This document shows, one piece after another, positions 1 to 14,828 of a stretch of 64,000 nucleotides of DNA. Where the stretch lies: NCBI RefSeq assembly GCF_022014495.1, contig NZ_JAKLSQ010000013.1, forward strand, positions 124,001 through 188,000. Reading direction: 5' to 3'. Source of the DNA: Sandaracinobacteroides sayramensis (GTDB taxonomy: Bacteria; Pseudomonadota; Alphaproteobacteria; Sphingomonadales; Sphingomonadaceae). Both the position numbers and the translations under genes were made by a program. Position 1 is the first letter of the stretch, and each line of letters opens with the position of its first letter. The notes below the pieces were generated by a model, which worked only from the letters and a program-made list of their open reading frames with translations, was not told the DNA's origin and did no database searches.

Positions 1-34
1 CGCTTTCACCCAGCGCCGGAATCACAACGTCCAT
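1..34 (-). CDS. sucB: 2-oxoglutarate dehydrogenase E2 (dihydrolipoyl succinyltransferase), N-terminal fragment
   Basis: Only the first eleven codons lie in the window. They start at an ATG whose complement is at 32-34 and read MDVVIPALGES, the typical start of the lipoyl domain of E2 subunits. The start is 10 bases downstream of the sucA stop, so the two are surely one transcript. E2 transfers the succinyl group to CoA in the 2-oxoglutarate dehydrogenase complex. The rest of the gene is beyond the left edge. Confidence 0.85.
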   Translation of the reverse strand, partial: MDVVIPALGES

Positions 35-44
35 GATCGTCCTC

Positions 45-2885
<2,841 letters not shown>

Positions 2886-2987
2886 TTCTGATCCTCTTGG
2901 GCCGTATCGAAGCGGAGATAGCGGGACTGTTCCGCTATCTCAACCGCCTACTCACCCGCATGGCAGCCATGCCGCCAAACTCAAGCG

Positions 2988-3019
2988 AAATCCCGCCCGG
3001 TTTTCGCCGGGCGGGATTT
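2988..3019 (-). terminator. Perfect 13-bp hairpin between sucD and sucA
   Basis: A 13-bp perfect stem (2988-3000 with 3007-3019, AAATCCCGCCCGG) closes a 6-base loop just after the sucD stop. The T-run after the stem is short on either strand, so it may be an attenuating terminator or a 3' stabiliser between mdh-sucC-sucD and sucA. Confidence 0.6.
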
Positions 3020-3034
3020 TGGGCGGGGTTTTCC

Positions 3035-3919
<885 letters not shown>

Positions 3920-3922
3920 GGG

Positions 3923-5122
3923 TCAGGCCGCCTTCTTGACTTCAGCCACGATCTTGCGGGCGGCGTCGCCCAGATCGTCCGCGGAGACGATGGGGAGGCC
4001 CGAGTTCGCGAGGATTTCCTTGCCGAGGTCCACGTTCGTGCCTTCGAGGCGAACGACGAGCGGAACCGCGAGGTTCACTTCCTTGGCGGCGGCGATGATG
4101 CCTTCCGCGATGATGTCGCAGCGCATGATGCCGCCGAAGATGTTGACGAGGATGCCTTCCACCGCCGGATCGGCGAGGATCAGCTTGAACGCCGCCGTCA
4201 CCTTCTCCCTGGATGCGCCGCCGCCGACGTCGAGGAAGTTGGCCGGCTCGGCGCCGTTCAGCTTGATGATGTCCATCGTCGCCATCGCAAGGCCGGCGCC
4301 GTTCACCAGGCAACCGATGTTGCCGTCGAGCTTGATGAAGGCGAGGTCGTACTTCGAAGCCTCGACTTCGGCCGGGTCTTCCTCGGTCAGGTCGCGCAGT
4401 TCGACGAGATCGGGGTGGCGGCCGAGCGCGTTCGAGTCGAAGCCGACCTTGGCGTCCAGCACCATCAGCTTGCCGTCGTCGGTGACGGCGAGCGGGTTGA
4501 TCTCGATCTGCGAGGCGTCGGTGCCGATGAAGGCGGCGTAGAGCTTGGCGGCGGTGTCCTGCGCCTGCTTGGCAAGGTCGCCCGTCAGGCCCAGCGCGGC
4601 CGCGACCGAGCGGCCGTGGTGCGCGCCCCAGCCGGTGGCCGGGTCGATGGTGAAGGTGCGGATCTTTTCCGGCGTGTCGTGGGCGACGGTCTCGATGTCC
4701 ATGCCGCCTTCGGTCGACGCGACGCAGGCGACGCGGCCGATGGCGCGGTCGACGAGGAACGCCAGGTAGAATTCCTTGGCGATGTCCACGCCGTCCGTCA
4801 CATAGAGGCGGTTCACCTGCTTGCCGGCTTCGCCCGTCTGGATGGTGACGAGGGTGTTGCCCAGCATCTCGGCGGCAGCGACGCCCACTTCCTCGGACGA
4901 TTTGGCGAGGCGGACGCCGCCCTTGGCTTCGGCCGGCAGTTCCTTGAACTTGCCCTTGCCGCGACCGCCGGCATGGATCTGCGCCTTCACCACATAAAGC
5001 GGCCCGGGCAGCTGCTTGGACGCTTCGACCGCTTCTTCGACGGTGAAAGCGGCGATGCCCTTCGGAATGGGCACGCCCCATTTGGCGAGCAGTTCCTTCG
5101 CCTGATACTCATGGATATTCAT
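3923..5122 (-). CDS. sucC: Succinyl-CoA ligase (ADP-forming) subunit beta
   Basis: This 399-residue protein begins [20 protein letters not shown], the hallmark of the SucC family. It has an ATP-grasp domain in the N-terminal half ([11 protein letters not shown] near residue 45) and a C-terminal ligase/CoA domain ending in [16 protein letters not shown] and [12 protein letters not shown]. It binds the nucleotide and pairs with SucD. It lies 13 bases after mdh on the minus strand, in the order mdh-sucC-sucD. Confidence 0.97.
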   Translation of the reverse strand: MNIHEYQAKELLAKWGVPIPKGIAAFTVEEAVEASKQLPGPLYVVKAQIHAGGRGKGKFKELPAEAKGGVRLAKSSEEVGVAAAEMLGNTLVTIQTGEAGKQVNRLYVTDGVDIAKEFYLAFLVDRAIGRVACVASTEGGMDIETVAHDTPEKIRTFTIDPATGWGAHHGRSVAAALGLTGDLAKQAQDTAAKLYAAFIGTDASQIEINPLAVTDDGKLMVLDAKVGFDSNALGRHPDLVELRDLTEEDPAEVEASKYDLAFIKLDGNIGCLVNGAGLAMATMDIIKLNGAEPANFLDVGGGASREKVTAAFKLILADPAVEGILVNIFGGIMRCDIIAEGIIAAAKEVNLAVPLVVRLEGTNVDLGKEILANSGLPIVSADDLGDAARKIVAEVKKAA

Positions 5123-5135
5123 GCTGTCGTCCCCC

Positions 5136-6227
<1,092 letters not shown>

Positions 6228-7829
6228 TCAATGCGATTCCGGGCGCGGATCGGCGAAAGTGCCGGGCTTGCGGAGGAACAGCGGAATCAGGCTGCTGACG
6301 ACGAAAATTACACTTAAGATCAGAAATGCATCGGCAATCGCCATCACCAGCGCTTCGCGGCGGATGGTTTGCGCCAGCGCCCGCACGGCGAAATTGTCCG
6401 GATCGGCAAGCCCGCGCGCCATGGCCATGTTCGCCATATTCTCCAGCCGTTCGGCGATTTCCGCCCGGCCCGGATTCGCCGACTCGGCCAGCCGCGCCTG
6501 ATGGAAGTTCGTTCGGACCTGCAGGATGGTGTTGATGATGGCGATCCCCGCCGCGCCGCCCATGTTGCGCATCAGCGTGAAGAGGCCGGTCGAATCCTTG
6601 ATCTCGGCCTGCGGCAGGGTGGCGAAGGCCATGACGCTGACCGAGACGATGCAGAACATCAGCCCGACGCCGCGCAGGGCCTGCGGCAGGAACAGCTCGT
6701 GGAAGCGCCATTCATGGGTGATGCCGATCGTGAGCGCGGTGGAGGCCGCCAGCAGCAGGAAGCCGATGGACGCCAGCAGCCGCACGTCGATGCGGGAGGA
6801 TAGGAAGCCGGCGAGCGGCGCCCCCAGCGCCATGAAGAGCCCGGTCACGAAGACGGTGGTGCCGATCTGCTCGGGCGAGAGCTGGCCGACGCGGCCGAGG
6901 AACAGCGGGTAGATATAGACGAGGCCGTAAAGCCCGATCCCCAGCACCGCGCCCATCCAGGCCCCGCCGGCGAAGTTGAGGTTGGCGAAGGGCTTCACGG
7001 AGATGATCGGCTCGGCCGCGTGGCGGATCCGCCACCAGAGGAGGAAAGCCGCCATCACCACGGCCGCGCTCATGTTGCGGATCGCCTCGTCCTCGAACCA
7101 TTGGCGCCGGGCGCCGTCCTCCAGCACGAACACCAGCCCGCCGCAGACGAGGGAAAGGGCGATGAGGCCGGGAATGTCGATTCGCTTCAGCAGGCTGTGA
7201 TCCGGCTTGTCCGGCAGGCGGACCAGCAGGAACACGCCCAGCGTGATGAAGATGCCCGGAACGAGGTTGATGAGGAACAGCCAGTGCCAGGACATGAAGC
7301 CCGTCAGCCAGCCGCCCAGCGCCGGACCGATGGTGGGGGCCAGCGTGACGATGAAGCTGATGGCGACCGTCACCTTCATCTGCCGCTCGCGCCCGAACAT
7401 CAGGAAGGCGGCGGCGTAGACGGTGGGGATCATCGCCCCGCCGACGAAGCCCTGGAAGGCGCGCGCGGCGATCATCCCCTCGATGCTGGTCATCAGCGCG
7501 CATGTTAGGCTGGCGAGCGTGAAGCCGGCGCAGGACAGCACGAAGAGCATGCGGATTCCAAGCGCGCGGGACAGGAAGCCCGAAAGCGGGATCATCACCA
7601 CCTCGGCGATGAGATAGGCGGTCTGCACCCAGGCGATCTCGTCGGCGGAGGCGGACAGGCCGGCCTGGATCTCGCCGAGCGAGGCGGCGACGATCTGGAT
7701 GTCGAGGATGGCCATGAACATCCCGAAGGCCATCAGGATGAAGGCGATGAAGGAGGCGGTATCGGGCTTTGCGGAGGGGCTGGCCGCAGCCGGCGGCGCT
7801 TCGCCCGGTGCCGCTTCGGCCGCGCTCAT
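6228..7829 (-). CDS. emrB: MFS multidrug efflux transporter, DHA2/EmrB family
   Basis: The 533-residue membrane protein has about 14 hydrophobic segments, as in the DHA2 drug:proton antiporters. Family motifs are visible: LDIQIVAASL in the first helix region, WVQTAYLIAEVVMIPLSGFLSRALGIR at the loop between the next helices (read in parts), and RAFQGFVGGAMIPT. It starts 10 bases after the periplasmic adaptor gene and presumably forms a tripartite pump with it and an outer-membrane channel encoded elsewhere. The substrate cannot be told from sequence. emrB is a family-level name. Confidence 0.88.
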   Translation of the reverse strand: MSAAEAAPGEAPPAAASPSAKPDTASFIAFILMAFGMFMAILDIQIVAASLGEIQAGLSASADEIAWVQTAYLIAEVVMIPLSGFLSRALGIRMLFVLSCAGFTLASLTCALMTSIEGMIAARAFQGFVGGAMIPTVYAAAFLMFGRERQMKVTVAISFIVTLAPTIGPALGGWLTGFMSWHWLFLINLVPGIFITLGVFLLVRLPDKPDHSLLKRIDIPGLIALSLVCGGLVFVLEDGARRQWFEDEAIRNMSAAVVMAAFLLWWRIRHAAEPIISVKPFANLNFAGGAWMGAVLGIGLYGLVYIYPLFLGRVGQLSPEQIGTTVFVTGLFMALGAPLAGFLSSRIDVRLLASIGFLLLAASTALTIGITHEWRFHELFLPQALRGVGLMFCIVSVSVMAFATLPQAEIKDSTGLFTLMRNMGGAAGIAIINTILQVRTNFHQARLAESANPGRAEIAERLENMANMAMARGLADPDNFAVRALAQTIRREALVMAIADAFLILSVIFVVSSLIPLFLRKPGTFADPRPESH

Positions 7830-7839
7830 TCGGCCGCCG

Positions 7840-8883
7840 TCATTCGCCGGGCTGGCGCCGGAGGTCCACGCTGACCTTCGCGGAAATGCCGGGAACCATG
7901 CGCATCCCCTCCGGCAGCGGCTGGTCGAGCACGATCTTCACCGGCACGCGCTGCACTATGCGGGTGAAGTTGCCGGTCGCATTCTCCGGGGGAATGATCG
8001 AGAAGCGCGAGCCCGACGCCGGCGAGAAGCTGTCGATCCGGGCTTTGAGCGGCGAGTCGGGGAAGGCGTCCAGCGTGACTTCGGCCGGCATTCCGGGCTT
8101 CATGCCGGCGATCTGCGTTTCCTTGAAATTGGCGACGAGATAGGCCTCGTCCACCGGCACCACCACCAGCATCTGCTGCCCCTGCCGCGCGAACTGGCCG
8201 GGGCGCACGCTGCGGTTGCCGACGACTCCGTCGAACGGGGCGCGGATTACGGTGTTCTCGAGGTCCAGCCTTGCGGCTTCGCGCTGGGCGAGCGCCGCCT
8301 TCTGCGCCGCCCCTGCCCCGCCCGCCGAGCCGGACGCCGCCTGGCGGCTGGCGGTGGCGGCGGCGATTCCGGCGCGGCGTTCGGCGACGAGAGCGGAGGC
8401 GGAAGCGGCCTCGGCCCGGCGCTGGTCGACGGTGGCGCGGGTGGCGAAGCCCTGCGCCAGCAGATTCTCCGCCCGTTTCGCATCCGCCGCGGCGCGCACC
8501 GACTGGGCTTCGGCGGCGCGCAGCGCGGCCTGGGCCTGGGCGATGGCGTCGGCTTCGGCGACGACGCGGGCGCCGGCGGCGCCGCGTTCGCGGGTCAGCC
8601 GTTCCACATCGGCTTCCGCCTTGGCGAATGCGGCGCGGTAGTCGGCGTCGACGATGTGGACCAGCGGGTCGCTGGCCTTCACCGGCTGGTTGTCCTTCAC
8701 GTCGACGGTGGCGACATAGCCCGGCACCTTGGCGGCGATCACGGCCATGTCGGCTTCGACATAAGCGTTGTCAGTCGATTCCCAGTGCCGCCCTTCGAGC
8801 CACCACCAGAGGCCGAAGGAAACGGCCAGAAGGGCAACAATGCCTAGGAGGATGGGAAAGACGCGGTTTCGGGCCTGTTCCAT
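7840..8883 (-). CDS. emrA: HlyD-family membrane fusion protein (EmrA-like)
   Basis: This is the periplasmic adaptor for the EmrB-like transporter that follows it. It has one N-terminal transmembrane anchor (about residues 8-25), a lipoyl half-motif around ESTDNAYVEADMAVIA, an alanine-rich coiled-coil hairpin (about 85-185), and the second lipoyl half NTVIRAPFDGVVGNRSV. A beta-barrel with DEAYLVANFKETQ follows. I chose the ATG at 8883 (MEQARNRVF). A GTG at 8904 would add seven residues, and neither has a strong ribosome site. Confidence 0.87.
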   Translation of the reverse strand: MEQARNRVFPILLGIVALLAVSFGLWWWLEGRHWESTDNAYVEADMAVIAAKVPGYVATVDVKDNQPVKASDPLVHIVDADYRAAFAKAEADVERLTRERGAAGARVVAEADAIAQAQAALRAAEAQSVRAAADAKRAENLLAQGFATRATVDQRRAEAASASALVAERRAGIAAATASRQAASGSAGGAGAAQKAALAQREAARLDLENTVIRAPFDGVVGNRSVRPGQFARQGQQMLVVVPVDEAYLVANFKETQIAGMKPGMPAEVTLDAFPDSPLKARIDSFSPASGSRFSIIPPENATGNFTRIVQRVPVKIVLDQPLPEGMRMVPGISAKVSVDLRRQPGE

Positions 8884-9010
8884 GCGGCCGTAGGTATGCG
8901 GCACCGGCCATGCCTACAACTTCAGCAAATATGCTAGGCTTCATGTTCCTGCGGCATGGGCCGCCGCCCGATCATGCCTGGGTTTGTAACCCGTAGACCT
9001 ATATGTTTTC

Positions 9011-9092
9011 CGTCATCCCGGGCTTGACCCGGGATCCCGCTTTCCGACCAGCGTGGGAAGAAGCTGGATCCCGGGTCAAGCCCGGGATGACG
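9011..9092. repeat. Long palindromic repeat, copy 1 (27-bp perfect arms)
   Basis: The arms 9011-9037 and 9066-9092 are exact inverted copies of 27 bp, built on CCCGGGCTTGACCCGGG and closed by CGTCATC at the outer end. The inner 28 bases are partly complementary too. It sits between emrA and zapE, both on the minus strand. A second element of the same design is at 28478-28568 and a solo hairpin relative at 17615-17645, so this is a dispersed repeat family rather than only a terminator. Confidence 0.85.
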
Positions 9093-9143
9093 GAGAGGAA
9101 GCTGGGTGACGAAGGGGATCGGAGGCCCCAAGCCAGAGGCTGG

Positions 9144-10262
9144 TCAGACCCTCAGGCCATGGCCTTCGGCGAGATAGTCCGCCGACTGCATCTCCATCAG
9201 CCGGGAGACGGTGCGGTCGAACTCGAAGCGGCCGTCGCCTTCCAGATAGAGCTGCTCCGGCGGGGCGTCGGCGGCGATCAGCAGCTTGCAGCGCCATTCG
9301 TAGAGCGCGTCGACGAGGGTGATGAAGCGGCTCGCCTCGTTGCGGTTCTCCGGGCCGAGCCGGGGCACGCCGACGAGGATCACCGTATGATAGGTGCGTG
9401 CAACCGCCAGATAATCGGCTGCGCCCCGCGCTTCGCCGCACAGTCGCCTGAAGGAGAAGACGGCGACGCCCTTCAGGCTTTTGGGCACATGCAGCAGCCG
9501 CCCGCCGCCGACGTCGAGATCGTGGGAGGGGACATTGGCGCGGTCCTCGACCGGGAAATCCGTCAGGCGGAAGAACAGGTTGGAAAGCGCCTGCGTCGCT
9601 TCCGGGCCGTTGGGGGTGTAATAGGTGGGCATTCCGCCCATGCGGTGCAGGCGATAGTCGGTCGGGCCGTCCAGCGTGACGATTTCCAGCTCGGTTTCGA
9701 GAAGGGCGATGAAGGGCAGGAACAGCTCGCGGCTGAGGCCGTCCTTGTAGAGATCGCGCGGGGGGCGGTTGGAGGTGGCGACCACCGTGACGCCCGACGC
9801 CATCAGCGCCGTGAACAGGCGCGAGAGGATCATCGCGTCGGCGATGTTGTTGACCTGAAGCTCGTCGAAGCAGAGCAGCCTCGCCTCATCCGACCAGCTT
9901 TTCGCCACCGCCGGGATCGGGTCGCCGGGGTCGGACTGGCGGTGGGCGAAGATGCGGGCGTGGGTTTCCAGCATGAACTGGTGGAAGTGGATTCGCTTGC
10001 GCGGCTCCACCGCGACATGGGTGAAGAAAAGGTCCATCAGCATGGACTTGCCCCGCCCTACCCCGCCCCAGAGGTAAATGCCCTTGGGCGCCGCTGGAGC
10101 TTCGCCCCCGAACAGCTTGCCGAACAGTCCCTTGCGCGGCGGAGGCCGTTCCAGCGCGTTCGCCAGACGGTCCAGCCGGGCGGCCACTTCGGCCTGCGCC
10201 GGGTCGGTCTTCAGTTCGCCGGCCTTCACCAGCGCTTCATAGGCGGCGCTTATGCGGCTCAC
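9144..10262 (-). CDS. zapE: ZapE/AFG1-family cell-division ATPase
   Basis: The 372-residue P-loop ATPase matches the AFG1/ZapE family, which in E. coli acts at the Z-ring under stress. The Walker A motif is in GGVGRGKSMLMD near residue 70, followed by RIHFHQFM and CFDELQVNNIADAMIL, the family's Walker B block. The start is a GTG overlapping the previous gene's stop as GTGA, giving VSRISAAYEALVKAG. The upstream frame stays open as far as 10670 but lies inside the thioesterase gene. Confidence 0.92.
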   Translation of the reverse strand: MSRISAAYEALVKAGELKTDPAQAEVAARLDRLANALERPPPRKGLFGKLFGGEAPAAPKGIYLWGGVGRGKSMLMDLFFTHVAVEPRKRIHFHQFMLETHARIFAHRQSDPGDPIPAVAKSWSDEARLLCFDELQVNNIADAMILSRLFTALMASGVTVVATSNRPPRDLYKDGLSRELFLPFIALLETELEIVTLDGPTDYRLHRMGGMPTYYTPNGPEATQALSNLFFRLTDFPVEDRANVPSHDLDVGGGRLLHVPKSLKGVAVFSFRRLCGEARGAADYLAVARTYHTVILVGVPRLGPENRNEASRFITLVDALYEWRCKLLIAADAPPEQLYLEGDGRFEFDRTVSRLMEMQSADYLAEGHGLRV

Positions 10263-10699
10263 GGGCGTCTCTGCACCTTGCGCAGCAGGCCGTGCCATTG
10301 GCAGACCAGCGTTTCGCCATCGTCCTGCGTCAGCGTGCCCGCCACCCAGATCAGCTTGCCGGTTTCCCGGACGATGTGGCCGCGCCCTTCCAGCGGCTTG
10401 CCGACGATCCCCGCGCCGAGGAAATCGGTGGCGCATTGCACCGTGACCGCGCCGGTATGGCCTGGCAGGTGGCGCACGGCGGCGAACATCGCGACATCGA
10501 TGAAGGCCATCAGGAAGCCGCCGTGCAGGAATCCGAGATAGTTGGAATGCCGGTGCCCGGTTTCGATGACCGCCAGCACGCCCGGCGGCTCGTCGCGGTA
10601 GTGGATTTCGCCCAGAGTGTCCACGAAGCGGCCCTCGGGCTGCGGGTGCCACAGCCTCCAGCCCTTCCACGGCCCTTCTTCGATCGGTGCGCCTGCCAT
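10259..10699 (-). CDS. PaaI/hotdog-fold thioesterase
   Basis: This small cytoplasmic protein has a single hotdog domain of the PaaI type that hydrolyses acyl-CoA thioesters. The signature NYLGFLHGGFLMAFIDVAMFAA is visible in parts near residue 55, with the HGG active-site loop. The natural acyl substrate is unknown. The ATG at 10699 gives MAGAPIEEGPWKGWRLW, and a TTG at 10744 would add 15 residues. An AAGGAGG sequence lies upstream but is too far for a clear choice. It overlaps zapE by four bases. Confidence 0.82.
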   Translation of the reverse strand: MAGAPIEEGPWKGWRLWHPQPEGRFVDTLGEIHYRDEPPGVLAVIETGHRHSNYLGFLHGGFLMAFIDVAMFAAVRHLPGHTGAVTVQCATDFLGAGIVGKPLEGRGHIVRETGKLIWVAGTLTQDDGETLVCQWHGLLRKVQRRP

Positions 10700-10763
10700 G
10701 GGGCGGGCGTAGCGGCCGTGCGGCGGGCTCGCAACCTCCTTCAAAGCATGAGGGGCAGCTATG

Positions 10764-11570
10764 TCAGGCCGGGCGGACCGGCAGGCAGTCGAAGCCGGCG
10801 GCGGAGGCGTGGGCGCACAGGCGGATGGCGTCCGCCTGATTCTCCACGCCCTTCACTTGCAGGCGGGTGAGCGGCTTTCCGGGGACGGGCTCGAAATGCG
10901 GGCTGAGGCCGCCCAGTTCCGGGCTGCGGGACTTGATATCCGCCCACGCCCGCTCGGCGGCGGCCGGGCTGCCGAAGGCGCCGAGCTGGATTCGCCAGCC
11001 CGCCGGGATCGTGCCGGCCGGCGGCGCGGCCATCACCCCCATCCGCGCCGTGCGCGCAGCCAGTTGCGGCGGGGCGGTGAAGGGATGGTCCAGCCGGGCC
11101 AGCGCTTCGCCGGCCCAGGCCTGGCGCTCGTCCGGGGTGGCGGCGATCGCCTGCTTCACCACCTGCGCCGCCGCGTCGCAGAAGCCCGCCTGCGCCGTGG
11201 GCGAGGCGAAATGGTTGTAGAGCTTCGTCATGTCGGTATCGAGGGCGCGCTGCCAGTTGCCGCCTTTCGCGCGATACTGGGCGGAGAGGGCGTCGTAGGA
11301 TTGCGTCAGAAGCGCCTTCTTGGCCTTCAGAAATTCATTATAGTCGGACGCGAGCGCCGGGCCGACGCGCTGGGCGCAGGAGAGCGCCGCGACATTCAGG
11401 CCGGCGCGGACGTGCCAGACGGTTTCCAGCGGATCGAGATTCTGGTGGATCGGGGAAAGCGGCGCCGGTGCAGGCGCCGGGCGCGCGGGTTCCAGGGCCG
11501 GCGCGGGCGCGCGGGTCGAGCAGGCGGCGAGCAGCGCGAGTGTGGCGGCGAGCGGGATGTGGCGGCGCAT
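10764..11570 (-). CDS. Lipoprotein with C-terminal SPOR domain
   Basis: The 268-residue protein starts with a lipoprotein signal (MRRHIPLAATLALLAAC), so it is likely acylated at Cys17. A proline/alanine-rich linker follows. The middle (about 45-170) is helical and unassigned. The last 80 residues (WRIQLGAFGSPAAAERAW and on) match the SPOR fold that binds denuded septal peptidoglycan. It lies about 65 bases upstream of the thioesterase and zapE on the same strand. A role near the division septum fits ZapE nearby, but that is inference. Confidence 0.85.
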   Translation of the reverse strand: MRRHIPLAATLALLAACSTRAPAPALEPARPAPAPAPLSPIHQNLDPLETVWHVRAGLNVAALSCAQRVGPALASDYNEFLKAKKALLTQSYDALSAQYRAKGGNWQRALDTDMTKLYNHFASPTAQAGFCDAAAQVVKQAIAATPDERQAWAGEALARLDHPFTAPPQLAARTARMGVMAAPPAGTIPAGWRIQLGAFGSPAAAERAWADIKSRSPELGGLSPHFEPVPGKPLTRLQVKGVENQADAIRLCAHASAAGFDCLPVRPA

Positions 11571-11703
11571 CTGGTTCCCCTGTTGGTTGCGCCGACATTG
11601 GCGGGCGTTCGGGGTTCCGGCAAGGCGATTGCGCGCGGGCGGACGCGGCCGGCGGCCAAGCCGCCGAGTTCGCTTGAGGGTTGAAGAACATGCAGAAAAG
11701 AAA

Positions 11704-11724
11704 AATCCCGGCTGAGCCGGGATT
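11704..11724 (-). terminator. Intrinsic terminator of the sdhCDAB operon
   Basis: A 9-bp stem (AATCCCGGC with GCCGGGATT) and 3-base loop is followed on the minus strand by TTTTTCTTTT. It lies 100 bases past the sdhB stop and is a textbook rho-independent terminator. Confidence 0.88.
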
Positions 11725-11782
11725 CGTCGGACTGGACGGCGATAGAGATTGCCGTCTCAGCCGGCCGCGCCTTCGGCGAGTC

Positions 11783-11810
11783 TGCGAGTTAGCGCTGCGC
11801 GCTAATCGCA
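11783..11810 (-). other. Hairpin just after sdhB
   Basis: TTAGCGC-TGC-GCGCTAA (11789-11805), extended by TGCGA/TCGCA with a one-base bulge, gives a strong stem 14 bases after the sdhB stop and upstream of the true terminator. It may protect the 3' end of the sdh message. That role is inferred. Confidence 0.5.
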
Positions 11811-11823
11811 GCCGCCTTTCGGC

Positions 11824-12609
11824 TTACACCGCGCGCGTCACCATCATCTTCTTGATCTCCGCGATCGCCTTCGCCGGGTTCAGGCCCTTGGGGCAGACAT
11901 TCGCGCAGTTCATGATCGTGTGGCAGCGGTAGAGGCGGAACGGATCTTCCAACTGGTCCAGCCGCTCGCCGGTCATCTCGTCGCGGCTGTCGGCCAGCCA
12001 GCGATAGGCCTGCAACAGGATCGCCGGGCCGAGGAAGCGGTCGGAGTTCCACCAGTAGCTGGGGCAGGACGTGGAGCAGCAGGCGCACAGGATGCACTCG
12101 TAGAGGCCGTCCAGCTTGGAGCGGTCCTCCGGCGACTGCTTGCGCTCCTTCAGCGCCGGCTCCGGAGTCACCGTCTGCAGCCAGGGCTTGATCGAGGCAT
12201 ATTGCGCGTAGAAATGCGTCATGTCGGGGACGAGGTCCTTGACGACATGCATGTGCGGCAGCGGGGTGATGCGCACATCGCCCTTCACATCGTCGATCGC
12301 CAGCGTGCAGGCGAGCGTATTAGACCCATCGATGTTCATCGCGCATGAGCCGCAGATGCCTTCGCGGCAGGAGCGGCGGAAGGTCAGCGTCGGGTCCAGC
12401 TCGGACTTGATCTTGATCAGCGCGTCGAGGACCATCGGCCCGCAATCGTCGAGGTCGATGTCGTAGCTGTCGTAGCGCGGGTTCTGCCCGTCGTCCGGGC
12501 TCCAGCGGTAGATGCTGAAGGTCTTGACGCGCCTGGCGCCGGACGGGGCCGGGAACGCCTTGCCCTTGCCGGTGATCCTGCTGTTCGCGGGGAGTTGGAA
12601 CTCAGCCAT
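11824..12609 (-). CDS. sdhB: Succinate dehydrogenase iron-sulfur subunit
   Basis: The 261-residue subunit carries electrons from FAD in SdhA to quinone through three clusters. Its cysteines are in [21 protein letters not shown] (read in parts; 2Fe-2S), [16 protein letters not shown] (4Fe-4S) and [17 protein letters not shown] (3Fe-4S). All ligands are present. It is the last gene of the operon, 10 bases after sdhA, followed by a hairpin and a strong terminator. Confidence 0.97.
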   Translation of the reverse strand: MAEFQLPANSRITGKGKAFPAPSGARRVKTFSIYRWSPDDGQNPRYDSYDIDLDDCGPMVLDALIKIKSELDPTLTFRRSCREGICGSCAMNIDGSNTLACTLAIDDVKGDVRITPLPHMHVVKDLVPDMTHFYAQYASIKPWLQTVTPEPALKERKQSPEDRSKLDGLYECILCACCSTSCPSYWWNSDRFLGPAILLQAYRWLADSRDEMTGERLDQLEDPFRLYRCHTIMNCANVCPKGLNPAKAIAEIKKMMVTRAV

Positions 12610-12619
12610 TAGGGACCCC

Positions 12620-14434
12620 TTAGTAAACCCGAGCCTTGGGTTTGATATATTCGACCTCTTCGGTCAGCGTGAACTGGTGCACGGGGCGATAGTCGATCTT
12701 CACCGCGCCGCCGTTGCCGCCCCAGCCTTCGAACCAGTTGATGCTGTGTTTCATCCAGTTCTCGTCGTCGCGGTTGGGATAATCCTCATGCGCGTGGGCG
12801 CCGCGGCTTTCCTTGCGGTTTTCCGCGCAGGTCATGGTGGAAACCGCCTGCGACATCAGATTGTCCAGTTCCAGCGTCTCGATGAGGTCGGTGTTCCAGA
12901 TCAGCGTCCGGTCCTCGATGCCGACGTCCTGCAGGCGCTTGTTGACTTCGCCCATCTTCACGACGCCTTCGGCCAGCAGCTCGCTGTCGCGGAAGACGGC
13001 GGCGTGCCTCTGCATCGTGTGCTGCATTTCCAGCCGGATCTTCGCCGTCGGCGAGCCGCCCTTCGCGTTGCGATAATGGTCGAGCCGCGACAGCGCGAGA
13101 TCGGCCGAATCCTGCGGCAGCGGCCTGTGCGCGCCGTGCGGCTTCAGATTGTCCTTCAGATACAGACCGGTCGCCCGCCCGAAGACCACGAGGTCGATCA
13201 GCGAGTTGGAGCCAAGCCGGTTGGCGCCGTGCACCGAGACGCAGGCCGCTTCGCCCACCGCGAACAGGCCGGGCACCACCACTTCCGGGTCGTCGCCGAC
13301 CTTGGTGACCACCTGCCCGTGATAATTGCAGGGAATTCCGCCCATGTTGTAGTGGACCGTCGGCGTGACTGGCAGCGGCTGGCGGGTGAGGTCCACGCCG
13401 GCGAAAATCTTGCCGCTTTCGGTGATTCCGGGCAGCCGCTCGTGCAGCACCTTCGGGTCGATATGGTCGAGGTGGAGGAAGATATGGTCCTTGTTGGGGC
13501 CGACGCCCCGGCCTTCGCGCATCTCCATCGCCATCGAGCGCGAGACGACGTCGCGGCTGGCGAGATCCTTGGCGCTGGGGGCGTAGCGTTCCATGAAACG
13601 CTCGCCCTCGGAGTTGGTGAGATAGCCGCCCTCCCCGCGCGCGCCCTCGGTGATGAGCACGCCGGCGCCGTAGATGCCGGTCGGGTGGAACTGCACGAAC
13701 TCCAGATCCTGCAGCGGCAGGCCGGCGCGCAGCACCATGCCGCCGCCGTCGCCGGTGCAGGTGTGGGCCGAGGTGGCGGAGAAATAGGCGCGGCCATAGC
13801 CGCCCGTCGCCAGCACCACCGCATGGCTGCGGAAGCGGTGGATCGAGCCGTCGGCCATGCAGATGGCGATGACGCCACGGCATTCCGGCCCGCTGGGGCC
13901 GTTTTCCATGATCAGGTCGATGGCGAAATATTCGATGTAGAAGTCCGCGTCATACTTCAGGCTCTGCTGGTAGAGCGCGTGCAGCATGGCGTGGCCGGTG
14001 CGGTCGGCCGCGGCGCAGGTGCGCTGCACCGGCGGGCCGGCGCCCATGTTCTGCATGTGGCCGCCGAACGGGCGCTGGTAGATGCTGCCGTCGAGATTGC
14101 GGCTGAAGGGCACGCCGGCATGCTCCAGCTCGTAGACGGCGGCCGGGGCTTCGCGCACCATATATTCGATCGCATCCTGGTCGCCCAGCCAGTCCGACCC
14201 CTTCACGGTGTCGTACATGTGCCAGGTCCAGTGGTCCGGCGAATTGTTGCCGAGGCTGGCGGCGATCCCGCCCTGCGCCGCCACCGTGTGGCTGCGGGTA
14301 GGGAACACCTTGGTGATGCAGGCCGTCTTCAGGCCGGCTTCGGCCGAGCCCATGGTGGCACGCAGGCCCGAGCCGCCGGCGCCGACGACGACCGTGTCGT
14401 AGGTATGGTCGATGATCTTGTAGGCTTCAGGCAC
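12620..14434 (-). CDS. sdhA: Succinate dehydrogenase flavoprotein subunit
   Basis: The 604-residue subunit oxidises succinate to fumarate using covalently bound FAD. The dinucleotide-binding motif [13 protein letters not shown] is near residue 20. The histidine for FAD attachment is in [10 protein letters not shown] near residue 48, and the active-site region is [18 protein letters not shown]. The start is a GTG (GTGCCTGA) that overlaps the sdhD stop by 8 bases, a sign of translational coupling. Confidence 0.97.
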   Translation of the reverse strand: MPEAYKIIDHTYDTVVVGAGGSGLRATMGSAEAGLKTACITKVFPTRSHTVAAQGGIAASLGNNSPDHWTWHMYDTVKGSDWLGDQDAIEYMVREAPAAVYELEHAGVPFSRNLDGSIYQRPFGGHMQNMGAGPPVQRTCAAADRTGHAMLHALYQQSLKYDADFYIEYFAIDLIMENGPSGPECRGVIAICMADGSIHRFRSHAVVLATGGYGRAYFSATSAHTCTGDGGGMVLRAGLPLQDLEFVQFHPTGIYGAGVLITEGARGEGGYLTNSEGERFMERYAPSAKDLASRDVVSRSMAMEMREGRGVGPNKDHIFLHLDHIDPKVLHERLPGITESGKIFAGVDLTRQPLPVTPTVHYNMGGIPCNYHGQVVTKVGDDPEVVVPGLFAVGEAACVSVHGANRLGSNSLIDLVVFGRATGLYLKDNLKPHGAHRPLPQDSADLALSRLDHYRNAKGGSPTAKIRLEMQHTMQRHAAVFRDSELLAEGVVKMGEVNKRLQDVGIEDRTLIWNTDLIETLELDNLMSQAVSTMTCAENRKESRGAHAHEDYPNRDDENWMKHSINWFEGWGGNGGAVKIDYRPVHQFTLTEEVEYIKPKARVY

Positions 14435-14828
14435 GCACGCCTCCGAACGCGATGATCAGCACCGAGAAGGCGGCGACGGCCGCGATGCCGAAGATGAAGA
14501 AGTTGAGGACGATGATGGCGAGCAGCTTCAGGCCTTCGGAATGGACATAATCCTCGATCAGCACCTGCACGCCGAGCCGGGCGTGCCAGAAGGTGCTGAC
14601 GATGAGCAGAAGCAGCGGCACCGCTACCAGCGGCGAGGAAATCCAGGCGAGCACGCTCGACCGGTCGAAGGAGGGGAGGAGGATCAGCGAGGCCAGGAAC
14701 CAGACCAGCAGGATGAGGTTGCTGGCGGCGGTGACGCGCTGCAGCCACCAGTGGTGCACCCCGCTCTTGGCGGAGCCGAGGCCACGGACCCGCTTCAGGC
14801 CCGACGCGCTGTTGAAATCGGTCGCCAT
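14427..14828 (-). CDS. sdhD: Succinate dehydrogenase membrane anchor subunit D
   Basis: The 133-residue anchor has three hydrophobic helices and the family's [15 protein letters not shown] near the N-terminus. [18 protein letters not shown] contains the histidine and Asp-Tyr region expected near haem and quinone. It starts with an ATG that shares one base with the sdhC stop (TGATG). Together with SdhC it anchors SdhAB to the inner membrane and reduces ubiquinone. Confidence 0.93.
   Translation of the reverse strand: MATDFNSASGLKRVRGLGSAKSGVHHWWLQRVTAASNLILLVWFLASLILLPSFDRSSVLAWISSPLVAVPLLLLIVSTFWHARLGVQVLIEDYVHSEGLKLLAIIVLNFFIFGIAAVAAFSVLIIAFGGVRA

Noticed and set aside
12512-14455. A 647-residue open frame opposite sdhA
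   Set aside because: SdhA is complete on the other strand with all catalytic motifs. The opposite frame has no recognisable feature.
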